A DNA stretch of 6,943 nt from Calditrichota bacterium (GCA_003695285.1 RFIL01000228.1:1-6943), one strand, 5' to 3'; shown: positions 1 through 6,650, counted from the stretch's first letter. Numbers and translations are program-made. Notes: generated from the sequence alone by a model not told the origin.

Positions 1-776
1 CTTTTTCCGGAGGCGGTGATTAACATATTAATCCTCCCATCCTCCACTCGCAATTTTGTTATACGATGGCGGGTAAAAATTTTTCCGCCATTCTCCAGGA
101 TTTTTGAATATGCCGGAGCCACAAACAATTCATTCAAAAAAGCTTGTGGGATCCCCAATCCACTTTCCTGAACTCCCGCCAGAAAGGCTAATTTTAAGAT
201 TCGATAAAAAAGGAGGGCACTGGCCTGTTCAAGAGGGGTGTTCATGGTGGCTAATGCCAGTGGTGACCATAAGATGGGAGTTAATAAATTGGTTCTGCCG
301 TACATTTTCAGCCACTCCTGAACAGAGCAGGATTTCAATTGAGTTTCCGATAACCGGTAAAAATCTCTTCCCCACCGTAACAGAAACGAGCGGTCTTCTG
401 AGGTGAGCGGCATTTTTAACCACAACGGCATGAGAAGGTGAAACGGTGCGGGAAGATTCCAGGTACGAAAATGGACCGAGCGCCCGGCTGAGAGAAGAAA
501 AAAAATTTCCAGCCTCTTTTGAAATTTAACAAGAGGGGTTGAGTTTATCTGATTTAACAACCATTTTGTATGGGTGTAGCACCCGGACAACACATGCTGC
601 CCGTTATCAAATGTACCAATCCCATTTAGCCGGAAAGAACGGACTCGCCCACCGAGAGAGTCATTTTTTTCGAAGACAAGCGGAATCCAACCCCGCTCTA
701 ATGCCGCCAGGGCAGCGGATATCCCGGCCAGTCCGCCACCAACAATAATGATTTTTTTCTTATCTCCATCATCCAT
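1..776 (-). CDS. hpnE: Squalene-associated FAD-dependent desaturase HpnE, 3' end cut off by window edge
   Basis: I translated this codon by codon on the minus strand from the ATG at 776-774. The frame is open for 258 codons to the left edge with no stop, so the C-terminal part (the family is usually a little over 400 residues) lies outside the window. The N-terminus has a Rossmann FAD-binding motif, GGGLAG at residues 13-18 after a beta strand of Ile/Val, with the ribose-binding acidic residue E36 and LGGR at 41-44. DNGQHVL at 57-63 is the typical amine-oxidase/phytoene-desaturase-like segment of HpnE. In the family the enzyme reduces hydroxysqualene to squalene with FAD. The start is fixed by an in-frame TGA at 818-816, with 776 the only ATG after it; GGTGAG just upstream is a weak ribosome site. 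It follows hpnC and hpnD on the same strand, which strongly supports the assignment. CrtI-type desaturases are the alternative, but context favours HpnE. Confidence 0.9.
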   Translation of the reverse strand, partial: MDDGDKKKIIIVGGGLAGISAALAALERGWIPLVFEKNDSLGGRVRSFRLNGIGTFDNGQHVLSGCYTHTKWLLNQINSTPLVKFQKRLEIFFLLSAGRSVHFRTWNLPAPFHLLMPLWLKMPLTSEDRSFLLRWGRDFYRLSETQLKSCSVQEWLKMYGRTNLLTPILWSPLALATMNTPLEQASALLFYRILKLAFLAGVQESGLGIPQAFLNELFVAPAYSKILENGGKIFTRHRITKLRVEDGRINMLITASGK

Positions 777-982
777 TTGCTCACCAACCTTCTGCCCGAT
801 TCTGATGAATCTTTTTCATCGCGCCACCGGGTCGCCAACCATCGAAATTATCTTACTGCATCTTTGCCATTGTTGTACCCATGCAACAAAAAAATTAGCC
901 AAACCACATGGTTTATCTTGACATATAGAGCAAAACTCCCCTGGTCCTGCTACTGCCCGGTCATTAAAACGAGTTCAGTCAA

Positions 983-1849
983 TTAAATTGGTTCTTTACC
1001 TAATTTCTCTTCAAGGTGAATTTGAGAAAAAGTACGGAGAGTAATCCACAATTTGGATGGAGTATTCAATGAAATGCGTCGCTGGAACACCTGGAATTCA
1101 TGTTCTTCTACTTTCGAGAGAAGTTTCAGATAGATATTTTTCATCACTTCGGAAACCAGCATATTTTTTTTCTCTGAGGGAGGTAAACACTCTTCCGCTT
1201 TTTTATAATATTCTCTGGCGCGCTGAGCTTGATATTTCATCAATGCCACAAAATTTCTCGAATACTGTTTTTGGAGAATATCTTCTTCATTCAAACCAAA
1301 GCGCTTTAACTCATCTCCCGGGATATAAACACGTCCCAGATGAGCATCATACCCAACATCACGAATAATATTGGTCAGTTGAAGCGCTATTCCCAGATTT
1401 TCAGCGTAAGATTTTATCAATGGATCCTGATATCCAAAAATTTCAATACACATTAATCCAACGGTGGATGCGACACGGTAACAATACAATTTCAAATCCT
1501 CAAAAGAGCGATAACTCAACTGAGTTAAATCCATGCGAACCCCTTCTATCAGTTCCAGGAAATAGTCATAAGGAATCTTAAACATCTCGGCGACCTGAAC
1601 CAGAGAATCAAAATAATTAGAGACACGATTGACAAAACATTTCTTCAGTTCTTTTTCCCATCGGTTGAGTTGCATTATTCTTTTTTCCAGAGGTAGATTA
1701 TTGTCAGCGATATCATCCGTCTGCCGACAAAAGGCGTATAAGGTAAAAATTGCCTCTCGTTTTTCCCTGGGAAGCAGGAAAAAAGAAAACAGGAAATTAC
1801 TCTTGCTTTCAGGAGTAATTGATGGGTCCAGGGTTTTACTGTGACTCAT
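983..1849 (-). CDS. hpnD: Presqualene diphosphate synthase HpnD (squalene/phytoene synthase family)
   Basis: This 288-residue protein is full length for the squalene/phytoene synthase family. It has both aspartate-rich Mg-diphosphate motifs: DDIAD at residues 45-49 within YAFCRQTDDIAD, and DVGYD at 164-168 within NIIRDVGYD, followed by GRVYIP. RVASTVGLMCIEIFG (125-139) matches the substrate-pocket helix of this family. HpnD condenses two farnesyl diphosphates to presqualene diphosphate in the cytoplasm or at the membrane surface. The second motif, RDVGYDAHLGRVYIP, resembles HpnD and CrtB rather than HpnC, whose equivalent in the neighbouring gene is WQDVNVD. The ATG start overlaps the hpnC stop (ATGA, 1849-1846), implying translational coupling. 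Downstream there is a 206-nt gap before hpnE, with no terminator hairpin visible. Phytoene synthase is the alternative, but the hpnC and hpnE neighbours argue for squalene synthesis. Confidence 0.93.
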   Translation of the reverse strand: MSHSKTLDPSITPESKSNFLFSFFLLPREKREAIFTLYAFCRQTDDIADNNLPLEKRIMQLNRWEKELKKCFVNRVSNYFDSLVQVAEMFKIPYDYFLELIEGVRMDLTQLSYRSFEDLKLYCYRVASTVGLMCIEIFGYQDPLIKSYAENLGIALQLTNIIRDVGYDAHLGRVYIPGDELKRFGLNEEDILQKQYSRNFVALMKYQAQRAREYYKKAEECLPPSEKKNMLVSEVMKNIYLKLLSKVEEHEFQVFQRRISLNTPSKLWITLRTFSQIHLEEKLGKEPI

Positions 1850-2700
1850 ATTCTCTCGAAATTTTTAGTGATAAGCTGAATTGCAATTGTTAACCAATCC
1901 CACCTGGTTAAGGTTACACGCTGTTCAATGACATTATAATTGATCCCTCGTATTTTATCAAGCACTCTCAAGCCCCCGGCAATGATAAATTTCAGTTCCC
2001 ATTTTAACCTTCCCGGTACCCGGTAGACCAACTGTGCCCCTTCCATCAAAAGGGCCTCAGCATAGTCAACCAGATAACTCATCAGGCTTGCAAATTTTTT
2101 AGAATATTGGCGATTTAATAATTCGGTTTCCTCAATCTCAAATTTATGTAACAGGTTTAAAGGAATATAAATTCGACCTTTCTGTAAATCAACATTCACA
2201 TCCTGCCAGAAATTGATCAGTTGCAGTCCGGTGCAAATGTTATCTGAATAGGCGAATAAACGTTCATCATTAATTTTATGTAAGCAGAGGATAATTCTTC
2301 CCACAGGATTTGCTGAAAACCGACAGTATTGTATCAGTTCTTCCAGATTGGCATATCGAGTTTTTTGAATATCCTGTTGAAAAGCTTTTAGTAAGTCATC
2401 AAATAACTGCCATGGTAGCTGGAATTTTCGGACTGTATCATTTAACGCCACAAACACGGGATGTTCCACAAAATCTTGATAACATTGAAGTAACATATTT
2501 CTCCATTCCACAAGCTTTCCTGCATCTTTCTCTTCATCAGCAAAGTCATCTGCAATTCTGGCAAAAGCATAGATGGGATAAATATGTCTTCGAATTTTTC
2601 CGGGTAGCAATCGTGATGCGACAGGAAAATTCTCATAATGTCGAATCGTAATTTCTCTACAGTATTGATATGCTTGTTGTAATTCGGCCATTCTCTCCAC
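1846..2700 (-). CDS. hpnC: Hydroxysqualene synthase HpnC (squalene/phytoene synthase family)
   Basis: A 284-residue isoprenoid synthase paralogous to the adjacent hpnD. It shows HYENFPVAS (21-29), typical of HpnC N-termini, the first Asp motif DDFADE (51-56) in YAFARIADDFAD, NPVGR (131-135), and the second Asp motif in FWQDVNVD (164-171) followed by GRIYIP. In the characterised pathway HpnC converts presqualene diphosphate to hydroxysqualene, which HpnE then reduces. It is first in the hpnC-hpnD-hpnE order and overlaps hpnD by 4 nt. The coordinates use the GTG at 2700, which has AAGGG about 9 nt upstream. An alternative ATG at 2691 gives MAELQQAYQYC and would use GGAG as a close-spaced ribosome site; the two differ by three residues. 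The leader contains nested inverted repeats (2725-2763). Confidence 0.93.
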   Translation of the reverse strand: MERMAELQQAYQYCREITIRHYENFPVASRLLPGKIRRHIYPIYAFARIADDFADEEKDAGKLVEWRNMLLQCYQDFVEHPVFVALNDTVRKFQLPWQLFDDLLKAFQQDIQKTRYANLEELIQYCRFSANPVGRIILCLHKINDERLFAYSDNICTGLQLINFWQDVNVDLQKGRIYIPLNLLHKFEIEETELLNRQYSKKFASLMSYLVDYAEALLMEGAQLVYRVPGRLKWELKFIIAGGLRVLDKIRGINYNVIEQRVTLTRWDWLTIAIQLITKNFERI

Positions 2701-2724
2701 TGGTTATGACCCTTGACATCAATT

Positions 2725-2763
2725 GAGATACTGAGACGCTCAGAACGTTCCTGCAGTGTCTCA
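2725..2763 (-). promoter_or_regulatory. Nested inverted repeats in the hpnC leader (possible operator or leader hairpin)
   Basis: Read on the plus strand, GAGATACTG (2725-2733) and CAGTGTCTC (2754-2762) are complementary at 8 of 9 positions, the ninth being a G-T. TGAGAC (2732-2737) and GTCTCA (2758-2763) form a perfect alternative pair. CTGAG-ACG-CTCAG (2731-2743) is a small internal hairpin, and GAACGTTC (2743-2750) and CTGCAG (2751-2756) are perfect palindromes. The element lies 25-63 nt upstream of the hpnC GTG. The repeats are seen directly; a regulatory role is inference. No T-run follows on either strand, so it is not an intrinsic terminator. Confidence 0.35.
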
Positions 2764-2926
2764 CCCCACCCCATTACTCAAAAGATTTCAGGAAATACCA
2801 ACTATTTTTTTTCGAAAAATCCCTTCGTGTCTAACCTCAATTTGTTTATAAAGATACTGCAAATTTTTCTATTCTAAAAGGAATAAATCAACCGCAAAAC
2901 GGGGTTTCGATTCTCATCCTGGGTTA

Positions 2927-4525
2927 ATGTTTCCCCGCCGGATTTCCGATAACGAGACCATAATGATGAGGAATAAAGAACGAATGAAGGCAAAAATTAT
3001 GGCGTCAAAAAAACCTGTTTTACCATTCATTTTAGTACCCCTGCTTATTATCGGATGCATCTTTTCAGGTTATTGGGTTGAAAAATCGGGGTTAGCTTCT
3101 TTAACTTCTGAAGTTAGCCTGTTGCAAACGATTACCAAAGCTGAAGTAGCATGCTATAATGCGGAATATCTGGTAACGGCTTCTCAACGGGGGTTGAATG
3201 CCACAGCCTTAGCTAAAGTTCAAGCCAGGGCAAAGGTAATTCAAGAAATCCTCAATGAAACTCTGGTGAATTTGGGGAGTGTTAACACTCAACCCGGTAT
3301 ATCAAATTATTTGTTCACTCCAAGTAAAAGCCCGCTTCCCGGGTTCATGGCTCAGATTTATGAGAACGGTCGAGCTTACATTACCGCACTGGAACAGTTT
3401 ACTCAACAGGATATCACCTCGCAGACCCCTGAAGTGCAGACCAATGTAGCTGCACTTCTTCAACAACACCAGGTTTTAACTAAGCTGCTGATGCAAAGTC
3501 GACTGGCATTAAAGGAGCACATCCAGTACTCATCGATGCATATCCGGTGGTACTCAACCCTATTCTCTATTCTACTTGTCCTGATATCAATCGGAGGTAT
3601 CGGGTATTTATACCACTCATTTACAAAAACTCTGTATTCACTTGAAAAGGAAAAGGCACTGGAGAAAGAAGAAGTTCACCTTCTCAAACAAAAGGTGCTT
3701 TCTCAACAAACAACGCTTCAGCACCAACTGGAAATAATGGAAGCCTGCTGTGAGAATTCCCCTGACGGATTAATGGTCTTATCTCAGGATGGGATTCTTT
3801 ATACCAATAGCCGCTTCGACGAGCTACTGGAACTTCCTGAAACGTTAAAGAAGGCGAAACAACTTCAGAGCCTTCTGGAACACCTTTCAGCTTACATCCA
3901 GAATTGGGGTGAGTTTTCCAACCTCTTTGAACGAATGAAAAGCTTCCCGGAGGATAAAGGTTATACCCTCCTTGAAGTTCAGGGTGGTCGTTATCTGGAA
4001 TGCTATTCCATCCCGGCACAATTATCATCGGATGAGCAAAAAGTTCAGATCTGGCTTTTCAGAGATTCCACAGAATTTATCTCTCTCTGCAAATCTTATC
4101 AACGGCGCCGTCGGAATACAGAAGTTCCTTCACCCACTTCCTTTGCCAGTATTTTCACCTCCACCAATGGCAAAATTTTGAGCGCTGACATCAATGGGCT
4201 CCAGCTGTTTGGATATGATGAAGCAGAAATTACCCAGCTAAACTTACGTGATGTGTTGGTAGATTCCAATGAATTAGCACTTATCAAGCTTTATGAAGAA
4301 ACAATTTTGAACAAGACCATGTTATTTGAAGCCACTTTTTCCAGAAAAAACGGGAAAATATTTTCCGCACGGGTTGCTGCTAATTATATCGAGGTTGAAA
4401 ATGAACCTTTCATTGAATTGCTCATTCAGGTCCTTGAATTTTTTAAGAAAAGTCAACAAAAAAGGGAAAAGGGAGAAGAAGATCCAATAAAGAAAACAAA
4501 AAATGAACACGTGGTTTCCTCCTGA
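2927..4525 (+). CDS. Two-TM membrane sensor-like protein with two PAS-like domains and no recognisable output domain
   Basis: 532 residues in the longest frame. A basic N-terminus precedes TM1 (about 31-49). A roughly 160-residue, mostly helical segment (50-208), predicted periplasmic, is followed by TM2 (about 209-229). Next comes a charged coiled coil (231-270), a PAS-like domain (about 272-385, beginning NSPDGLMVLSQDGI and ending WLFRDSTEF), an RRRR linker (393-396), a second PAS-like domain (about 404-505, with STNGKILSADINGLQLFGY) and a Lys/Glu-rich tail. No H-box, ATPase, GGDEF, EAL, MCP or DNA-binding domain is visible, although the tail ends cleanly at TGA. The architecture suggests sensing across the inner membrane, perhaps with signal output through a partner. 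The first ATG lacks a clear ribosome site. ATGs at 2963, 2966, 2984 and 2999 are alternatives, and 2999 has AAGG 8 nt upstream and still precedes TM1. It is divergent from hpnC. Specific ligand and role are unknown. Confidence 0.85.
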   Translation: MFPRRISDNETIMMRNKERMKAKIMASKKPVLPFILVPLLIIGCIFSGYWVEKSGLASLTSEVSLLQTITKAEVACYNAEYLVTASQRGLNATALAKVQARAKVIQEILNETLVNLGSVNTQPGISNYLFTPSKSPLPGFMAQIYENGRAYITALEQFTQQDITSQTPEVQTNVAALLQQHQVLTKLLMQSRLALKEHIQYSSMHIRWYSTLFSILLVLISIGGIGYLYHSFTKTLYSLEKEKALEKEEVHLLKQKVLSQQTTLQHQLEIMEACCENSPDGLMVLSQDGILYTNSRFDELLELPETLKKAKQLQSLLEHLSAYIQNWGEFSNLFERMKSFPEDKGYTLLEVQGGRYLECYSIPAQLSSDEQKVQIWLFRDSTEFISLCKSYQRRRRNTEVPSPTSFASIFTSTNGKILSADINGLQLFGYDEAEITQLNLRDVLVDSNELALIKLYEETILNKTMLFEATFSRKNGKIFSARVAANYIEVENEPFIELLIQVLEFFKKSQQKREKGEEDPIKKTKNEHVVSS

Positions 4526-4541
4526 CAGTTGAGATTAACTG
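4526..4541 (+). repeat. Small inverted repeat immediately after the PAS-protein stop codon
   Basis: CAGTT (4526-4530) and AACTG (4537-4541) can pair around a 6-nt loop directly after the TGA. It is short and not followed by a T-run. It may stabilise the 3' end or simply be chance. Confidence 0.25.
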
Positions 4542-4553
4542 ACTGAGCCAAGG

Positions 4554-4576
4554 CTCTTTAAACAAAAGAGTTTTTT
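4554..4576 (+). terminator. Rho-independent terminator-like hairpin between the two membrane-protein genes
   Basis: CTCTTT (4554-4559), loop AAACA, AAAGAG (4565-4570), followed directly by six T (4571-4576). The stem can be extended by two G-T and two A-T pairs using AAGG at 4550-4553. The stem is A/T-rich, so termination may be partial, allowing read-through from the PAS protein into the next gene. Confidence 0.55.
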
Positions 4577-4600
4577 GGGAACCTTACATAGGGAAGTGAA

Positions 4601-4635
4601 TATATTAGAACTATCAGGAAAGAGGGAGAGAGGGT
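4601..4635 (+). promoter_or_regulatory. Candidate -10 element and strong ribosome binding site for the 4636 gene
   Basis: TATATT at 4601-4606 is a reasonable -10 box, but no matching -35 sits at the normal distance. A purine-rich run ending GAGAGAGGGT directly before the ATG at 4636 gives a strong, closely spaced ribosome binding site that supports this start. Confidence 0.3.
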
Positions 4636-5415
4636 ATGAATATTAAATTCACTAAAACAATGTATATAATGTTATCCCTCATTTTAATTGGGGGAACAGC
4701 GATAACTGCCAATCTGTATTATAATGAAATCACCAGTGAATATAATGCAGCTATTGATGCGGTCTCAAAAATCGGGATTCTATCACAAAGTATCGTGAGT
4801 TATGCTGAAGAGCTCCCTGAAATAAATACTGAATTTGAGTACCAAAACATGCTCAACCGTATTCGTCGTCTGGTTGATATTCTGGAGATTCGTCATCTCA
4901 GTATGTTTAGTGGACGACCGGATTTTGGACGGTCTGCACGCTATGCGGATGAGATTAAAATTATCTATTTTACTCCTCCCTATGATGCGGTTTCCCATGT
5001 ACAAAACTTCCTATATCATGCGACTCAAATTTTAAATACCCCGTATAAAGCATTTAAGACTCCCAATCCTCATCTTCAGGCAATGCATAGTGCAATTAAA
5101 GGGGAGATGATCCTATCTTTGAGTCAGATTATCAGCCTTTATAAAAATGAACTGGAAGCCCGAGTGAATACTATTATTATCACCTCCATGATATTTTTCT
5201 TACTCATCTTGATTATTGATTTTGTACTGGCCATCCATCTCTTTGCGGATAAGGTGGAAAAACAAATACAAAAAGCACCGGAGGAATTATCCCTACCGGA
5301 ACAGGATAGTGTAGCACCCATTTTAAACGAGTTACCGGTACCGGTTTCTCAAGAATCGCAAAGGAAAAAGCTCTTCCTCGGGGAATTCGTTTCAGTAAAA
5401 CCCGGAGAAGCATAA
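4636..5415 (+). CDS. Unrecognised two-TM membrane protein with a periplasmic domain
   Basis: 259 residues. TM1 spans about 9-27 (YIMLSLILIGGTAITA). A mostly helical domain of about 150 residues (28-177), predicted periplasmic, carries RHLSMFSGRPDF and YFTPPYDAV segments. TM2 spans about 178-202 (very Ile/Leu/Phe-rich). A cytoplasmic tail of about 57 residues is rich in Pro and Glu (KAPEELSLPEQD, ELPVPVSQ) and ends LFLGEFVSVKPGEA. The topology resembles the sensor half of four-helix-bundle receptors, but no HAMP, kinase or MCP region follows and I do not recognise a family. The start is supported by a strong purine-rich ribosome site. It follows the PAS protein on the same strand with a 110-nt gap containing a weak terminator, and it converges on the GT9 gene with only 12 nt between stops. 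A sensory or scaffold role with the upstream gene is inference. Confidence 0.82.
   Translation: MNIKFTKTMYIMLSLILIGGTAITANLYYNEITSEYNAAIDAVSKIGILSQSIVSYAEELPEINTEFEYQNMLNRIRRLVDILEIRHLSMFSGRPDFGRSARYADEIKIIYFTPPYDAVSHVQNFLYHATQILNTPYKAFKTPNPHLQAMHSAIKGEMILSLSQIISLYKNELEARVNTIIITSMIFFLLILIIDFVLAIHLFADKVEKQIQKAPEELSLPEQDSVAPILNELPVPVSQESQRKKLFLGEFVSVKPGEA
5334..5345. repeat. Perfect 12-bp palindrome in the 3' end of the 4636 gene
   Basis: ACCGGTACCGGT is its own reverse complement and also a direct duplication of ACCGGT; GAG and CTC flank it as a further complementary pair. It encodes part of the LPVPVS stretch of the cytoplasmic tail. No T-run follows on either strand, so it is not called a terminator. 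It may be incidental to repeated Pro-Val codons. Confidence 0.4.
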
Positions 5416-5427
5416 TTCCGATTATCT

Positions 5428-6468
5428 TCAGGAACTTTGTAATCGTTTGGTTATTTTTTCAAGAATGGTTTCTGTATCCAATGTCCCCAAACAATTGTTA
5501 TGGGGACATTTTTTTGGATTACAATCCTTGCAGGGTTCAACGTTGGGGGTAATTACCCAATCCAGCTGGTGATAGGGCCCCCATCGTCGAGCAGAACAGG
5601 GTGGGGATGGACAGTAGAAGCTAACGATAGGTGTGTTCAATGCATTAGCAAGATGTAATGGACCGGTACTACTTGAGACAAATAATGTTGCATCCTTTAA
5701 CAATACCATCAACTCAGGTAAAGTTAATAATCCTGAGAGATTGACAGCTCTATTCAATTTCCCTTCCTTAAGAATTCTTTCTACCAGGACTTGCTCATCC
5801 TGACTGCCGGTAAAAACCAGTTGGAGAGAAAGGTCCTGGCTGAGTCTTCTGGCAATAGAGATATACTGTTCAATGGATAAATTGGGGGCAGAACCACCAC
5901 TCCCAGGGTGAATAACCACATAAGATTTGTTAATACCAGTCTCATTGAGTTTGGTTTTAACCTGAGTTTCCAGTTGGGAAGGTATCTTAAAGCGGAATTG
6001 GATACGCTCCGGAAAAGTATTGATAAAGGGTTTTAAAAGAGAGAGATTGTACTCCAGTTCATGTTTTGAGCCATATTTGCGATGTTCAAAAACCCGATGG
6101 GAAAACAGAAAAGAATACCAACGATACCCGGATCCCACTCGCAAGGGAATATTGCTCTTTTTTAAAGCAAATGCCAGAGCCGGCCTTGGGAAAAATAAAA
6201 AAGCGGCATCAAATTCTTTTTCCTTCAATTGACTTGCTAATAATAGATGCCCGGACCAACCACGATGCAATTTTTCCGGTTGATAAGTTAACACCTCATC
6301 AATATCTTGATACATTTCCAACAAAGGAGCTGTATATTGATGTCCCAGGAAAGACACATGAACACCCGGGAAAGTGGTTTTCAGGACAGTTGCGACAGGT
6401 GTGGTCAAAACAACATCCCCAATTCGATCCGTGCGAATAAGAAGAACTCTCTGTAATTTCTTTTTCAT
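5428..6468 (-). CDS. Glycosyltransferase family 9 protein, ADP-heptose:LPS heptosyltransferase-like
   Basis: 346 residues, the usual GT9 length. The N-terminal Rossmann half starts VLLIRTDRIGDVVLTTPVA (8-26), with D18 at the catalytic-base position known from WaaC/WaaF. The C-terminal half has VIHPGSGGSAPNLS (185-198) and the sugar-nucleotide motif SSSTGPLHLANAL (265-277), including T268, G269 and H272. Near the C-terminus four cysteines (C313, C316, C321, C326; C-x2-C-x4-C-x4-C) form a cluster of the kind seen in many GT9 proteins. The family transfers heptose or related sugars from nucleotide donors to lipid A-core or similar acceptors at the cytoplasmic face of the inner membrane; the exact donor cannot be told. 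The ATG at 6468 has only a weak ribosome site. It is divergent from the GT2 gene. Its 3' part carries, on the other strand, the terminator of the convergent gene. Confidence 0.9.
   Translation of the reverse strand: MKKKLQRVLLIRTDRIGDVVLTTPVATVLKTTFPGVHVSFLGHQYTAPLLEMYQDIDEVLTYQPEKLHRGWSGHLLLASQLKEKEFDAAFLFFPRPALAFALKKSNIPLRVGSGYRWYSFLFSHRVFEHRKYGSKHELEYNLSLLKPFINTFPERIQFRFKIPSQLETQVKTKLNETGINKSYVVIHPGSGGSAPNLSIEQYISIARRLSQDLSLQLVFTGSQDEQVLVERILKEGKLNRAVNLSGLLTLPELMVLLKDATLFVSSSTGPLHLANALNTPIVSFYCPSPPCSARRWGPYHQLDWVITPNVEPCKDCNPKKCPHNNCLGTLDTETILEKITKRLQSS
5480..5515 (+). terminator. Strong intrinsic terminator for the 4636 gene, embedded in the GT9 coding sequence
   Basis: AATGTCCCCA (5480-5489) pairs perfectly with TGGGGACATT (5501-5510) over 10 bp, around an 11-nt loop that itself contains the palindrome AACAATTGTT. 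A run of seven T (5509-5515) sits at the end of the stem. The hairpin works only for plus-strand RNA, since on the minus strand the A-run precedes it. It lies 65 nt past the stop of the 4636 gene and overlaps the GT9 codons for KKCPHNNCLGTL. Confidence 0.82.
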
Positions 6469-6520
6469 GCCGATTCACTATTAAGCAACGGATTTAACTT
6501 CCATATTCTTCAACCATTTT
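6469..6520 (-). promoter_or_regulatory. Candidate -10 for the GT9 gene in the divergent intergenic region
   Basis: On the minus strand TATAAA lies about 50 nt upstream of the GT9 ATG. The hexamer about 17 nt further upstream matches the -35 consensus poorly, so this is only a candidate. Confidence 0.2.
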
Positions 6521-6595
6521 ATATCTCTGATTTTTCAGGGATGAATCTAAGGGAAAATTGAGGGACATTCAACGAACAAAATTAAAAAGAGGGTG

Positions 6596-6626
6596 TTGAT
6601 GAGAATTTCATTGAATAGATTATACT
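6596..6626 (+). promoter_or_regulatory. Candidate sigma-70-like promoter for the GT2 gene
   Basis: TTGATG (6596-6601) and TATACT (6621-6626) resemble -35 and -10 boxes. The 19-nt spacer is longer than ideal. The -10 box is good and would start transcription roughly 15-20 nt before the ATG at 6651, leaving room for the AGGAG ribosome site at about 6640-6645. Confidence 0.4.
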
Positions 6627-6650
6627 CTTTCTCAAGGATTAGGAGAGCCT

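Noticed and set aside
104..406. 100-codon plus-strand ORF at the left end
   Set aside because: It lies antisense to the continuous hpnE frame, which has clear FAD-binding and family motifs; the plus-strand translation shows no recognisable features.
856..897. Hairpin TTGTTG/CAACAA next to an A-run, considered as a terminator after hpnD
   Set aside because: On the minus strand the T-run comes before the stem, not after it, so it cannot act as an intrinsic terminator for hpnD.
918..923. Perfect TTGACA hexamer considered as a -35 box
   Set aside because: No acceptable -10 follows at 16-19 nt on the plus strand, and no plus-strand gene starts nearby.
2743..2750. GAACGTTC considered as a LexA/SOS box
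   Set aside because: The GAAC and GTTC halves abut, without the four-base spacer of the Gram-positive-type SOS box, and the neighbouring genes are not SOS genes.
2442..2774. 110-codon minus-strand ORF overlapping the hpnC start
   Set aside because: It is in a different frame from hpnC, and hpnC has both catalytic Asp motifs; this translation looks like an out-of-frame shadow.
2842..2875. TTGTTT and TATTCT considered as a promoter for the 2927 gene
   Set aside because: The spacer would be 22 nt, too long for a sigma-70 promoter; the region is simply A/T-rich, with the palindrome TTTTTCGAAAAA at 2808-2819.
5334..5345. 12-bp palindrome considered as a terminator for the GT9 gene
   Set aside because: No T-run follows it on the minus strand, and a perfect palindrome without a loop is a poor terminator; it may only reflect repeated Pro-Val codons.
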